64,000 nucleotides of DNA from Prevotella sp. (GCA_017458225.1 JAFTFX010000035.1:1-64000), one strand, 5' to 3'; positions 8,212 to 17,950 are shown, numbered from the stretch's first letter. Made by a program: numbers and translations. Notes: generated by a model from the letters alone, not told the origin.

Positions 8212-11034
8212 ATGTACACGAACAGAATCTTTTCAACCGCATTACTGGCTGGCATCGCCATGACCTGTATCGCACAGAACACCATCACCATCAGTGGTAA
8301 CGACCAGTGGCAGTTCCGTTTGGCAAAAACTGCCGCTGAAGCCGATGAAATCGTAAAAAACGGATTTGGGCAGGAAGACTATTCTGCAACAGGGTTCCTC
8401 AAAGTCTACGTACCGTCCAACTGGGCTGTACAAGGCTTTGAGGAACCTGTTTATCGCGGATTTTCTGACAAGACGAAGACCGACAACAGCAACGATCAGG
8501 CCAGCGAAGGACTGTACATCCGGCATTTCGAACTGCCAGCATCCTTCGCCGGCAAGCGTTTGCTGCTGCATTTCGGAGGAGTGTGGAACTCGGCCGAAGT
8601 GTGGCTGAACGGCAAGTGGATGGGGCGGCATGACAGTGGTTACACATCGTTCTCCTTCGACGCTACAGGAATAGCAAGAAAAGGAAAGAACACGCTGGCC
8701 GTCAGGGTGCGTCAGGTATATCCCGGCTACAAAACTGACACTTACGACGACTGGACGCTGGGTGGCATCTATCGCGACGTGACAGTGGAAGCCATGCCCA
8801 AGCGCAGATGGATAGACCGCGTTACGGCTATTACCGACTTCGACCCCAGCTATCAGGATGCCCAACTACGACTGAAGATTATGGTGGCCGATGACCATAA
8901 GAACTCGCTGCCCGGCAATTATCGTTCACCAGGACAGCCCTACCAGTTGCACGTCGTGCTGACAGGCCCTGACGGAAAGGTAGTTGCCGATGAGACCTAC
9001 GACTGTCCGTCGCACACTGCCAACTATCGTGAGCACACCAAGGTGCTCAGCATCAAGAATGCTCAAAAGTGGACTGCCGAGACACCTTATTTATACAGAC
9101 TGCGTGTTGAGCTCAAAGAGAGCGACGGACAGGTGGCACAACAACACGAGGAGCGCATTGGTCTGAGGAAAATTGAGGCCAAGGGAGGTGTGCTCCGTCT
9201 GAACGGACAGCCCATTAAACTGCGCGGCGTAAACCGTCACGACGAATGGCCCACCGCTGGACGCGCTACCACTCGCGAGCACTGGCTGAAGGACCTGACG
9301 CTGATGAAGCAGGCAAACATCAACTACATACGTGCTGCTCACTACCAGCATGCCAAGGGATTCATCGAGATGTGCGACTCAATGGGTATGTATGTCGGTG
9401 CCGAAGTATCGCTGGGCGGTGCTGGCACCCGCATGTTCGACCCCTCGTTCGTGGCTCCTGTCATGCTGCGTGCATACGAGACCGTGATGCGCGACCTGAA
9501 CAACCCTTCCATCATCTACTGGTCTGTAGGCAACGAAGACCCGCTGACCGACCTTCATCTGCAGGCCGTGAAAGCCGTGAAAGCCTTCGACCCCACCCGT
9601 CCTGTCTGTCTGCCGTGGGATGCCGATGAGACGTTGCCCGAAGAAGTGGACATTCTGGCTCCCCACTACTGGACAGCCCATGAATATGATTCCATCGCCT
9701 CGCGTTCTAAACGCCCCATTATCACCACAGAATACGTCCATGCCTACGGCGAGATGCGCTTCGGTGGCTTGGAAGACTGTTTCCATGCCCTGACCCAACA
9801 TCCGGCAGGTGCCGGCGGTGCCGTGTGGATGTGGGCCGACCAAGGCATCTACACCCCAGTCCCCAAAGACACAAAGAAATACAAAAGCATTGAGAAGGAC
9901 AGCCTCTACCTGCGCATCGACAGTCAGGGATGGGACGGTATCACCGACAGCTATCGCCACCCCACTCGCGACTACGCTGAAGTGAAGGCAGTCTATTGTC
10001 CTGTCTATCCGCTCGCCTCCGGGCTGAAGTTTAACAGCACAGCCCTCTCCATCCCCTTCTATAACGGCTATGATTTCCTCACCACCGAGGGAATGACCAT
10101 CGACTACCAGATTTTCGTGGACGGCACGCCAACTGCAAAGGGCACACAGACCATCAATATCCAGCCACATGCAACTGGCCAGCTGACTATCAACAAGACA
10201 GGCTTCAAGGAGTTGAAAGCTGGTCAAACGGCCTATGCCCACTTCACCATAAAAGACCGCCAGGGAAACGAACTGGGTCGTAAAAGCATCATCTTGGCCG
10301 AAGAGGAGAGCAAAAGAGGCAAGCAGGTAACTATGGATATCAGCGAAAGCGAGACAGCCCTCACCGTCAAGGCCGGCAAGCACACCTATACCTTCAGTCG
10401 CGAGACAGGCATGCCAGCAGGACTGCGGCCTACCTTCTGGCACAAGATGAACGAGGGCGACCTGATCATCAAGGACCGGTTCAACGACGATAAATGGCAA
10501 TTGAAGCAGGCCGCCACCAGCTACGAGAAGAAAGGCGACCAGCTAATCATCACCACACGCTCCACATACGCCGTCAACGACTCTAACTGCGTGAAGGGCG
10601 AGTACACATTCACCGTAGAAAGCGACGGCACGTTGACCGTCAACTACAACATGACTCCCACCATCACTGCCAAATACTTGCCCGTCATCGGCATGGCCCT
10701 GAAAGCCCAGCCCGTGCAGTGGCTCGGACTGGGCCCTGAGGATGCCTATCCCAACAAAAAAGCCGCCCCCTTGATGGGACTATACGATGCCCACACATGG
10801 AGCGGCACCCGTGCCGCCCGGTGGATAGACACCACGGTGGGCCGCGTCACGTTGAAGCCCAGCATCGGCGACTTCGCCTATATAGACCGCGATGCTCCCG
10901 ACAGCAAGGAGATTCGCATTCTGGGCCATGTGCTGGGCCGATCGGAAAAAGGCCGTCTGAACGACAAGCGCTACCGCATAGTCTCAGGCACCACCTATAG
11001 TGGCACCTTCCTGCTCAATCCTTCGAAAGAGTAG
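8212..11034 (+). CDS. secreted GH2 beta-galactosidase-like glycosidase
   Basis: A 940-residue protein with a signal peptide (about 1-22, MTCIAQ end). GH2 order: sugar-binding jelly roll (about 25-205), Ig-like domain (about 210-325), TIM barrel (about 328-600), further Ig-like domain, and a C-terminal Bgal small-chain-like sandwich (about 690-935, with WLGLGPEDAYPNKK). The acid/base is E442 in SVGNED; the probable nucleophile is E507 in ITTEYVHAYGE. The family cleaves terminal beta-galactosides or related beta-glycosides. With PL11 and a second GH2 next door, galactan side chains of rhamnogalacturonan are a plausible substrate (inference). It is monocistronic: own promoter upstream and a strong terminator downstream. 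Confidence 0.88.
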   Translation: MYTNRIFSTALLAGIAMTCIAQNTITISGNDQWQFRLAKTAAEADEIVKNGFGQEDYSATGFLKVYVPSNWAVQGFEEPVYRGFSDKTKTDNSNDQASEGLYIRHFELPASFAGKRLLLHFGGVWNSAEVWLNGKWMGRHDSGYTSFSFDATGIARKGKNTLAVRVRQVYPGYKTDTYDDWTLGGIYRDVTVEAMPKRRWIDRVTAITDFDPSYQDAQLRLKIMVADDHKNSLPGNYRSPGQPYQLHVVLTGPDGKVVADETYDCPSHTANYREHTKVLSIKNAQKWTAETPYLYRLRVELKESDGQVAQQHEERIGLRKIEAKGGVLRLNGQPIKLRGVNRHDEWPTAGRATTREHWLKDLTLMKQANINYIRAAHYQHAKGFIEMCDSMGMYVGAEVSLGGAGTRMFDPSFVAPVMLRAYETVMRDLNNPSIIYWSVGNEDPLTDLHLQAVKAVKAFDPTRPVCLPWDADETLPEEVDILAPHYWTAHEYDSIASRSKRPIITTEYVHAYGEMRFGGLEDCFHALTQHPAGAGGAVWMWADQGIYTPVPKDTKKYKSIEKDSLYLRIDSQGWDGITDSYRHPTRDYAEVKAVYCPVYPLASGLKFNSTALSIPFYNGYDFLTTEGMTIDYQIFVDGTPTAKGTQTINIQPHATGQLTINKTGFKELKAGQTAYAHFTIKDRQGNELGRKSIILAEEESKRGKQVTMDISESETALTVKAGKHTYTFSRETGMPAGLRPTFWHKMNEGDLIIKDRFNDDKWQLKQAATSYEKKGDQLIITTRSTYAVNDSNCVKGEYTFTVESDGTLTVNYNMTPTITAKYLPVIGMALKAQPVQWLGLGPEDAYPNKKAAPLMGLYDAHTWSGTRAARWIDTTVGRVTLKPSIGDFAYIDRDAPDSKEIRILGHVLGRSEKGRLNDKRYRIVSGTTYSGTFLLNPSKE

Positions 11035-11085
11035 TTCAATTTCAAAAATAATTTTTGTTAGTTTTAATTAGTTGTAGTAATTACG

Positions 11086-11124
11086 AAAAAAACGGCTGCG
11101 CGTGATGCGTAGCCGTTTTTGTTT
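11086..11124. terminator. bidirectional intrinsic terminator between convergent GH2 and PL11 genes
   Basis: AAAAACGGCT (11088-11097) pairs perfectly with AGCCGTTTTT (11111-11120), with T-rich sequence after it on the plus strand and A/T-rich sequence on the other side. It sits in the 105-base gap between stops of convergent genes. Confidence 0.8.
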
Positions 11125-11139
11125 TTGCTGTTTTGATTG

Positions 11140-13464
11140 CTATTTCCTAAACACCTTCTTTCCATTCCAGATAATGACTTCCTGCCGCTTCGATGCCGAA
11201 ACAGGTCGTCCGGCCATATCAAAAGCCTGAATATCGGCATTGGGACGGTACACGATGCCATTGACGGCTGTTGTTCCGCGAACGATGTCCAGTTCAATCT
11301 CAGTACAGCCTTTTTCCAGAAAGAAAGAAACATCACCTCGATACACCCCACCGGTGAAGTTCACATATTTGGCATAGTACGTGCGCCCAGCTATAAGCTG
11401 TCCATTGTCAATCTTGCTGGTAAAGAGCGAGTCGCGATAGATGGTGATGTTAGGCTTCAGTCCGTTCACCTCGGTGAACGTCACTGTTGTCAGCAGGTCG
11501 CTGCCCAGATAGAAACTCGTTTCCGTGGGCTGGTTATAGCCCATCTGCTGGTTCAGTACCGACATCTCGTAGTGATGGTCCTGCAACAGACAAGGAAAAC
11601 GATAGTCGGTAGGATACCAAGTAGAGAAAATCTTCAGACAAGTCTCAGCAGAGTCTACATAGATAATTTCCTCGCGCCAGTCGCCAAAGAGGTCGGCGTA
11701 GAGGCAGGGATTCTCTTTCGTGCCGTTGATGGCCTTTGCATTGAAGTAGTTGGCACGCAGGGCACGTCGCTCCTTGCCATCGCTGGCATTGTTGGTACAC
11801 ACCTTGTTGCCGTCCAGCAACTGACGGTTGATGCTGCCACTGAACCATACGGCCATGTTGTTGGCAGCAGCCTTGATGGGGTTGCCGTCATCGGTTTTAA
11901 TCTCTCGTCCGTCACTGGTCATGATGTTGCCGCCATACCACCACATCTCACAACCAGGATATTCAGGCATGATGTCAGCTACAGAACAGCGTCCCACATC
12001 CTCAGGCGACTTGAAGCACCATATCGTTTCGCCCGTTTGGGCATCGCGCAGGGCAGCCCCATATTCACCAGTCTCGTAGCAGGCCCATATCTCCATGCCA
12101 TCACGATCAGGCAGGAAGTCGCCCATGTGCAGGGCATCACCATGCCCATAGCCCAAGAAGTCCTTGTCATAGTTCCTTCCACTAATCACCGTCTCCACAC
12201 CGTTTTTAGCACCCGACACATAGAGCGGTGTGCCATCGTGATCAAGAGTCATCGAACCGTAACACATCTCGTCGAGCCCATCGCCGTCAACATCGCCCAC
12301 AAAGAGTGAGTGATAGCCTTGCGCCCCGTAGTTCTGACAGCCTTCGTCATCGCTGTCGAAGTGCCAACGGCGCGACAACTGGCCATTCTGATAATCCCAT
12401 GCCTCAATGACGCTCTTGGCATAGACACCACGTCCCACTAAGATAGAAGTGATATCCTCGTCGCAGCGAATGATGCCCACACGGATGGAAGCAGCGCGTT
12501 TCCAGTAGCTGTCGCCCCAGGCCTCACTGCTCTTTCCTGCAGGAATGAACTCAGCCCGTGCCAGCTCCTTGCCAGTCATGCCGTCCATCACACAGATAAA
12601 TTCTGCCATGCCATGCGCATGATTGGTGGAATAGGTGCGATAATCGGTGCGCCCGTCGTGGTTCTCGTCGCCTATCGTCTGACCATCGCCGAAGACGGCA
12701 CCCTCAGAGAGGCGCGTCACAAACTCACAGCGCCCGTCGCCATCAAAGTCATAGACAACAAAGTTGCTGCTGTTGCCCGTCTCGATGTTGGGACCCGAAC
12801 AGACGCGCCACAAGAAAGTTCCATCCAGTTTGTAGGCCTCCCAGATAACAGTATGAGTCACCTGACGGCGATCTTCATCGCTCAGTCCATCATTTACCAA
12901 CAGTTTGTCTTCGGTGCGCGCACCGCGTTTCACGACAATCTCTGGCACACCGTCGCCATCCAGGTCACCATAGCTACAGTCGTTCACCTTATAGATAAAT
13001 CCTGAAGGTGTTCCCTCCCACTTCTGCAGCGGCATGCTCACGTATGGCACGCCAGCCTGCAGCTGTTCCTTTTTGACCGTATAGCTAGCCAGTACCTCGC
13101 TCTGTCCCTTGTAGCACAGTTCGTAGGTAATATCTTTCGAGAAATCCTTATAGCTATCCTGAAAGCAGGTTGAGGCAATGATGCCATTGGCACCGCTCAC
13201 CTTGGTGCGCTGTCCGCCAGCAGGTTGGCGATACAGGTCGAAGACTGTTTCGTAGCTGTCTTCCGGCATCATGCGCCACGACACCAGAATCTTGCCCAGT
13301 GCAGGCTGATACTCACTATCTTTCTGCGGATAGATACTTTCGCTTACATTATTGATACTTGCCCACAAACAACGATTATTACGATAGGCAGTGGACTCGT
13401 CGGCCATCACCGCCTGCAAGCTGGCCATCATACAGACCATTATCAAGCAACACAGTTTTTTCAT
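11140..13464 (-). CDS. secreted PL11 rhamnogalacturonan lyase
   Basis: The start is placed at ATG 13464; the frame also extends to a TTG at 13470. A signal peptide (MKKLCCLIMVCMMASLQAVMA) is followed by the PL11 eight-bladed propeller with calcium-binding repeats such as DLDGDGVPEIVVK, DFDGDGRCEFVTR and DVDGDGLDEM, then a beta-sandwich and a C-terminal surface tag-like end (FDMAGRPV...IIWNGKKVFRK). Length (774 residues) is somewhat above simple PL11 enzymes because of the C-terminal domains. PL11 enzymes cut the rhamnogalacturonan I backbone by beta-elimination. It is the last gene of a minus-strand operon with GH2 (16012), the small peptide (16222) and the secreted protein (17950). Its start lies inside the frameshifted tail of the GH2 frame. 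Confidence 0.88.
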   Translation of the reverse strand: MKKLCCLIMVCMMASLQAVMADESTAYRNNRCLWASINNVSESIYPQKDSEYQPALGKILVSWRMMPEDSYETVFDLYRQPAGGQRTKVSGANGIIASTCFQDSYKDFSKDITYELCYKGQSEVLASYTVKKEQLQAGVPYVSMPLQKWEGTPSGFIYKVNDCSYGDLDGDGVPEIVVKRGARTEDKLLVNDGLSDEDRRQVTHTVIWEAYKLDGTFLWRVCSGPNIETGNSSNFVVYDFDGDGRCEFVTRLSEGAVFGDGQTIGDENHDGRTDYRTYSTNHAHGMAEFICVMDGMTGKELARAEFIPAGKSSEAWGDSYWKRAASIRVGIIRCDEDITSILVGRGVYAKSVIEAWDYQNGQLSRRWHFDSDDEGCQNYGAQGYHSLFVGDVDGDGLDEMCYGSMTLDHDGTPLYVSGAKNGVETVISGRNYDKDFLGYGHGDALHMGDFLPDRDGMEIWACYETGEYGAALRDAQTGETIWCFKSPEDVGRCSVADIMPEYPGCEMWWYGGNIMTSDGREIKTDDGNPIKAAANNMAVWFSGSINRQLLDGNKVCTNNASDGKERRALRANYFNAKAINGTKENPCLYADLFGDWREEIIYVDSAETCLKIFSTWYPTDYRFPCLLQDHHYEMSVLNQQMGYNQPTETSFYLGSDLLTTVTFTEVNGLKPNITIYRDSLFTSKIDNGQLIAGRTYYAKYVNFTGGVYRGDVSFFLEKGCTEIELDIVRGTTAVNGIVYRPNADIQAFDMAGRPVSASKRQEVIIWNGKKVFRK

Positions 13465-16012
13465 ATTCAAAAGATTTCATTTCATTTATAAGTTCTTCAA
13501 GAATTCTATCTCTACAATCTTCAGCGAGGTGCCTGCCGATGCCTCCTTCAGGAGCATCGCAGGGGGCTGCATAGATATCAACGGGATAGCTCATGGAGCG
13601 GAAGTTCTTCAGCTTCAGGCACACCTCGTCAATGGTTGTCGGCTCGGCCAAGGTATAGGTGATCCAAGCCTTGTCCAGCTTGCCCTCACTCTCCCAGATG
13701 GTGTTCTCGTAGGTGTCGAAGCTCAGCGTAGGGTCACCTGTACCAGCTACGGCATCGATGATAGCCACCTCACGGCGCGTCGGGATAAACGACGGTGTGA
13801 GCGGTGTTTCTCCCTTGTTAAGTCGTGGCATCAGACCGTCAGAGGGCTTGTAGGCAGTCAGTCCGCCCACCACACTGACAGGCTGCGTCTGCAGTTCGAT
13901 GGTGGCCTTTGGCAGTCCTTTGGCCTGAGCCGTCACCGTGATCTTGCCTGCTTTGGCAAGCGAGCGCAGCATCACTCTGTTGACACCACACTCCACAGGC
14001 AGCGTATCCTGCAACACATGGTTCAGATGGGCGTAGGTCTTGGCATCAATACCCAGAGGATTGTTGCTGCCAATCTTCTCACCCTTCAGCACAGGGGCAG
14101 CAGGGTTGGTTGCCAGTGAGAAAGGCTTCGTCTTGGCCACTCCACCGCGATATTCGGCCGGACCTTTCACGTTCCATTTGATGAGACGGTTGTCCAACGG
14201 ACAGCGACGGCCCTGCCCGTCGACCACCTCCACCTGAACAAGTGCCACGTCGGCACCGTCAGCCTTCCAGCCCACCACATACACTTCAGGCACCACGAAC
14301 GGCTCTGCATAGTTCCAGTGCCCCACGATATAGGTCTGCGACTTCAGGTCGTCCACCCACCCATTCCACAATACAATCTTCGTACCACCCGAATTGACCT
14401 TCGTTCCTGTGCCGGGCCGTTCCAGCCAGTATTCATGCCAGCGGCGCACCAGTTCCACTACGAAGCGGTCGTTATTGTGGTTGTAGGCCGAGGCTTTGGC
14501 TCCACGGAAGGTTGGTCCGTCGCCCTCTGCATGATACGGATAGGACCACGAGTTCCAGTACCAGCGCAGAGCCTCGTCGCGACAATACTCCATCATCCAT
14601 ACAGGCTTTGTGTCGCTCTTGTTCACATAAAGCATCTCGCCGCCATATTCAGCCTCCGGCTCGTCAAGCATCTCACGGCTGCCGATGGCACGGCCACCGT
14701 AGGGGTCATACTGGTTGCGCAACTGTTTCATCTCGCGCATGTGCTGGGCCGTGATGCGGTGGTTGCCACACTCGTAGAAAATGACAGAGGGCGAGTTTCG
14801 CATATAGATGATGGCATCGCGCATCAGTTCCTTGCGCTGCGTCCACCAGCGGCCTGTGGCATCTTTCTCGGAGTCGCCGGCAGGCATGGCCTGCAGTAAG
14901 CCCACGCGGTCGCACGACTCCACATCCTGTTTCCACGGACAAGTGTGCATCCAGCGCACCAGATTGCCGCCGCTCTGCACAAACAGGTCGTTGCTATAGT
15001 CGCTCAGCCAGGCTGGCACACACTGGCCCACGCCAGGCCACTCATTGGTGGTGCGCTGGGCATAGCCGTGTACCATCAGCACACGGTCGTTCAGGTAGAT
15101 CATGCCATCCTTGAACTCCGTTTTGCGGAAACCGGTTGTAGTTTCTACTTCATCCTGTCCCACCACCGTTTTCACCTTATATAGATAACCATAGCCCCAC
15201 GACCAGAAGTGCAGACCAGTAACGCGCTTCTCTGCCCTCAGCATGGCCATGCCATGCGCAGGAATGGTGACAGGCTGTCCCTCAAAGCGAGCCAGCTCCC
15301 GTCCGTCCATTTCCTCAAGAACCACCTGACAGCTACGAGTGACAGGCTGGTCGCTGTCGTTCATCACCTGACTCTCGACATGAATTGTGGCTGCGTGACC
15401 CGGAATGTCGTAGTGCGTACCATAGATATAGGTGCCCGTAGTGCCCAGATTCGACATCAGGGGCAGTGTCTGATAGACCTGGTCGGTGACGTGCAGCCAC
15501 ACGTTCTTGTTCAGTCCGCCATAGCTCACGTTGAACGAACGGCTCTGCCACTGGAAGGTGCTGCCGGTAGCTTCTTCCCGATAGTCGAAATCGTTATCCG
15601 TGCGCACTTCTATTTTGTTGACACCCTCCTTGACAAAAGGTGTCAGATCGAAGCCGAAGGCCATCACTCCGTTCTCAGAGATGCCCACACGCTGGCCGTT
15701 TACGAACACCTCGGCAGCCTGACGGGCACCCTCGAACTCAATGAAGATCTTCTTTGAGGAGAGAGGGGCAAGATGGTCAAGCGAGAACTCCTTGCGATAC
15801 CAGCGCACGCCAGTCGATGTTTCGAACGTGCTGACACCGAAAGCCTCGTCCTCATTCCAGGCATGGGGCAAAGTCACCGTTTGCTTCTGCTGGTCTATTC
15901 GCCAGCCGCTATTGAAATTATAGGTCTCACGAGCCTCGGCACTGACTGTTGCCAGCAGTGCCAAGGCTACTATCATGATTGGTCTTTTCATGTTCATGGG
16001 GTTATCTGTCAA
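13379..16012 (-). CDS. secreted GH2 glycosidase with disrupted C-terminus
   Basis: An 877-codon frame with a signal peptide (MKRPIMIVALALLATVSAEA, from M8 at 15991). Domains: sugar-binding jelly roll, Ig-like, TIM barrel, and a C-terminal region that should be a discoidin-like domain. The likely nucleophile is E475 (VWMMEYCRDE). The usual acid/base pair NE is GNH (H418), with E414 in FYECGN nearby. After PVDIYAA the frame runs 92 bases into the PL11 gene. Another frame instead gives ...AGTSLKIVEIEFLKNL and a stop at 13486-13488, 21 bases before the PL11 ATG. That is what a normal GH2 end and normal operon spacing would look like. A deletion with frameshift near 13560 is inferred. Activity may persist, because the catalytic barrel is intact. 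Confidence 0.78.
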   Translation of the reverse strand: MTDNPMNMKRPIMIVALALLATVSAEARETYNFNSGWRIDQQKQTVTLPHAWNEDEAFGVSTFETSTGVRWYRKEFSLDHLAPLSSKKIFIEFEGARQAAEVFVNGQRVGISENGVMAFGFDLTPFVKEGVNKIEVRTDNDFDYREEATGSTFQWQSRSFNVSYGGLNKNVWLHVTDQVYQTLPLMSNLGTTGTYIYGTHYDIPGHAATIHVESQVMNDSDQPVTRSCQVVLEEMDGRELARFEGQPVTIPAHGMAMLRAEKRVTGLHFWSWGYGYLYKVKTVVGQDEVETTTGFRKTEFKDGMIYLNDRVLMVHGYAQRTTNEWPGVGQCVPAWLSDYSNDLFVQSGGNLVRWMHTCPWKQDVESCDRVGLLQAMPAGDSEKDATGRWWTQRKELMRDAIIYMRNSPSVIFYECGNHRITAQHMREMKQLRNQYDPYGGRAIGSREMLDEPEAEYGGEMLYVNKSDTKPVWMMEYCRDEALRWYWNSWSYPYHAEGDGPTFRGAKASAYNHNNDRFVVELVRRWHEYWLERPGTGTKVNSGGTKIVLWNGWVDDLKSQTYIVGHWNYAEPFVVPEVYVVGWKADGADVALVQVEVVDGQGRRCPLDNRLIKWNVKGPAEYRGGVAKTKPFSLATNPAAPVLKGEKIGSNNPLGIDAKTYAHLNHVLQDTLPVECGVNRVMLRSLAKAGKITVTAQAKGLPKATIELQTQPVSVVGGLTAYKPSDGLMPRLNKGETPLTPSFIPTRREVAIIDAVAGTGDPTLSFDTYENTIWESEGKLDKAWITYTLAEPTTIDEVCLKLKNFRSMSYPVDIYAAPCDAPEGGIGRHLAEDCRDRILEELINEMKSFEYEKTVLLDNGLYDGQLAGGDGRRVHCLS

Positions 16013-16018
16013 AAGGTG

Positions 16019-16222
16019 TTAGAATCCGTTTTCGTATTCTTCGTCTTCCTCCACTTCTTCGTCATCCCAAACTTTTCGTGATCGGCGACGGGAGAGCGAC
16101 TCATTGCCGCCCGCCGTTTCGTTGTCAATCAACTGTGTGGGTTCGCCGGAAGCGGCCATCAGACTTTCTCTTCCACTCATCATTAAACAAACGAGAGTAG
16201 GGCTGATATATTCCTTTTTCAT
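16019..16222 (-). CDS. small acidic-tailed peptide with strong Shine-Dalgarno (family member 1)
   Basis: A 67-residue peptide. The start at 16222 is set by AAGGAGG about 8 bases upstream, an unusually strong ribosome site for this phylum; the frame extends 6 codons further to 16240 without such a site. Layout: KxYIxP start, hydrophobic middle ending LMAASG, a polar stretch, LSRRRSRKVWDDEE, then an acidic tail. The same architecture is seen at 23626-23796. It lies between the secreted protein (16241) and GH2 (16012) in one operon. There is no cysteine-rich or catalytic motif, and no known function that I can name. It could be an exported or ribosomally made modified peptide, but nothing here proves it. 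Confidence 0.75.
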   Translation of the reverse strand: MKKEYISPTLVCLMMSGRESLMAASGEPTQLIDNETAGGNESLSRRRSRKVWDDEEVEEDEEYENGF

Positions 16223-16240
16223 AATCATATCCTCCTTCAA

Positions 16241-17950
16241 TTACTTAATGATTACCTTTTTGCCATTCTTGATGTAGATGCCACCCTTAGGCTGAGCCAC
16301 ACGCAGTCTTTGACCATTCAAGTTGTAGACGATATTATCGTTTCTCATTTCCTCATTTCTGTTAAGACGCGAAGCGTCGCTAATGCCTGTCGTAGTACCC
16401 TCTGCATCAATGCCTATGAACAGACGGGCCTCGCTGCCGCCATTACCTTCCTTGGGAGCTATGGTAATGCTGGCAATATTCACGCTGCGGTTCCCGTGGA
16501 AAGCATACGTGCCGGCGGCCTTGATCTCGAACACACAGTCCTGCTGGGCGGTGCTCTCCTTGTCACCGCCAATCATTTCCACGTTTGTCTCATCGTCGCA
16601 CACCATGTAGCCGGCATAGCTGCCATTGCTGGTGCGGGCGTTGATGGTGACGGTGTGGTTGGGTTTCAGGTCGGGGATGATGACCGAGGTCAGGCCGTTG
16701 CCGAAGTAAATACGGCCCGCTGCGTTGCGGTTGTCGATGCCAAGACGGTCGCCAGCCGACGTAAAGAGCAGTCCCTCAGTCTCGGTAATGACGTTGCCGT
16801 TGGCGGTAAGGGCTGCATTGTCAAGAGCCGCCACGTTGTGGTAGCGATAGCGCTCGCCGTTTGCTGCGCCCTGTTTCCAAATGTCGGGGGTATCCTTGGT
16901 GCGCTCTGCCTCCAGATCGCTGACGCTGGCATCGCTCCATGTAGTGAAACTCCACGAGCGGTTGTCGGCACTCTCGTCCACGATACTCAGGTAGGCCTTG
17001 CCTGCGGTAATGGTGCCTTCGCCACTCGACTTGTAGAAGCCTACGCCATGTTCCTTGTTGGCAAAGATATAGTTCACCATGCCTCCTTCAGTTGCTGGCA
17101 CGGTCATGTCGGCAGTCACGGACACCATCAGGTTGTCGCCCTCGTAGGTCGAGGCTGTCTCTGTGCGCTCCAGCGTATAGTCGCCGGCGACATCGGCCTT
17201 TAGAATGACACCCACGCCTGCTGGAATCACATTATACTCAGCAAATACCACGATGCCGTCGCTGACCGACGATACACCATAGGCCTTCAGCCCTGTGGGC
17301 AAACTCAGCGTCACGCCGCTGTTGTTGCCAAACGTGGCGTAGGTGGTCTCGCCTATAGTGACATCGACCGATGTCTGTGGGCGCTCCACCACAATCTTGA
17401 TGACGTTGATGCGAGTGTTACCCGAGCGACCGAAGTAGAGCACGCTCTGGTCGGCGGTCAGCGTATAGCTGAACTCCTGTGGGTCGCCAGCCTCCTCGTG
17501 GCCATCGGTCACGGTCTTCTCTGTAGCGGTACCGCCAGTGGTGAAAAGCTCGGTGTTCGCAGCATCCTTAATCACGATGTTGGCATACTTAGAGCCTCCC
17601 GTGAAATCAGCCGTCGACATATTGGTGAACGGCTGAAAGGTCACCACATCACCCACCTTGAAGTCGCCCTCCAGCTTGATGGCATGGTTGAAGTCACCAG
17701 CCGAATAGCCGATGCTGCTGGTGAAGGTGATTACGTTGACTGTAGTTTTGTTCGAGTTGTACTTCTGAGTCACCTGGGCATTGTCCTTCGAGGCATCCAG
17801 CCAGAAGGCATTGCCGATGGAAGTCCACGTACCGCCGTTGATGGTGCCTTTGTCCCATGATGCGATGGTGGTTGATTGCGCTTTCACGCCTGTTGCTGCT
17901 GCCAGCATGGCCAGCAGTGCGATTGCTTTTGTCAGTAATTGTTTTTTCAT
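16241..17950 (-). CDS. secreted protein with shared YATF domain and C-terminal tag
   Basis: A 569-residue protein: signal peptide (about 1-24, ending GVKAQ), a beta-rich N-terminal region, then a domain starting ETTYATFGNNSGVTLSLP (about residues 205-325). That domain has the pattern GVILKA, NYIFA, GVGFYK, GKAYLSI and is also present in the gene at 23816-25057. A second beta-rich region follows, then the surface tag YNLNGQRL...GIYIKNGKKVIIK. No catalytic domain is recognised. It is the first gene of the operon secreted protein / small peptide / GH2 / PL11, so a role in binding or processing rhamnogalacturonan at the cell surface is plausible but unproven. Confidence 0.75.
   Translation of the reverse strand: MKKQLLTKAIALLAMLAAATGVKAQSTTIASWDKGTINGGTWTSIGNAFWLDASKDNAQVTQKYNSNKTTVNVITFTSSIGYSAGDFNHAIKLEGDFKVGDVVTFQPFTNMSTADFTGGSKYANIVIKDAANTELFTTGGTATEKTVTDGHEEAGDPQEFSYTLTADQSVLYFGRSGNTRINVIKIVVERPQTSVDVTIGETTYATFGNNSGVTLSLPTGLKAYGVSSVSDGIVVFAEYNVIPAGVGVILKADVAGDYTLERTETASTYEGDNLMVSVTADMTVPATEGGMVNYIFANKEHGVGFYKSSGEGTITAGKAYLSIVDESADNRSWSFTTWSDASVSDLEAERTKDTPDIWKQGAANGERYRYHNVAALDNAALTANGNVITETEGLLFTSAGDRLGIDNRNAAGRIYFGNGLTSVIIPDLKPNHTVTINARTSNGSYAGYMVCDDETNVEMIGGDKESTAQQDCVFEIKAAGTYAFHGNRSVNIASITIAPKEGNGGSEARLFIGIDAEGTTTGISDASRLNRNEEMRNDNIVYNLNGQRLRVAQPKGGIYIKNGKKVIIK

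Noticed and set aside
16019-16222. Small peptides as classic double-glycine leader RiPP or bacteriocin precursors
   Set aside because: The AASG/ASSG centre is not a GG cleavage site, there is no core rich in Cys, Ser or Thr next to it, and no modification enzyme or peptidase-transporter gene is nearby.
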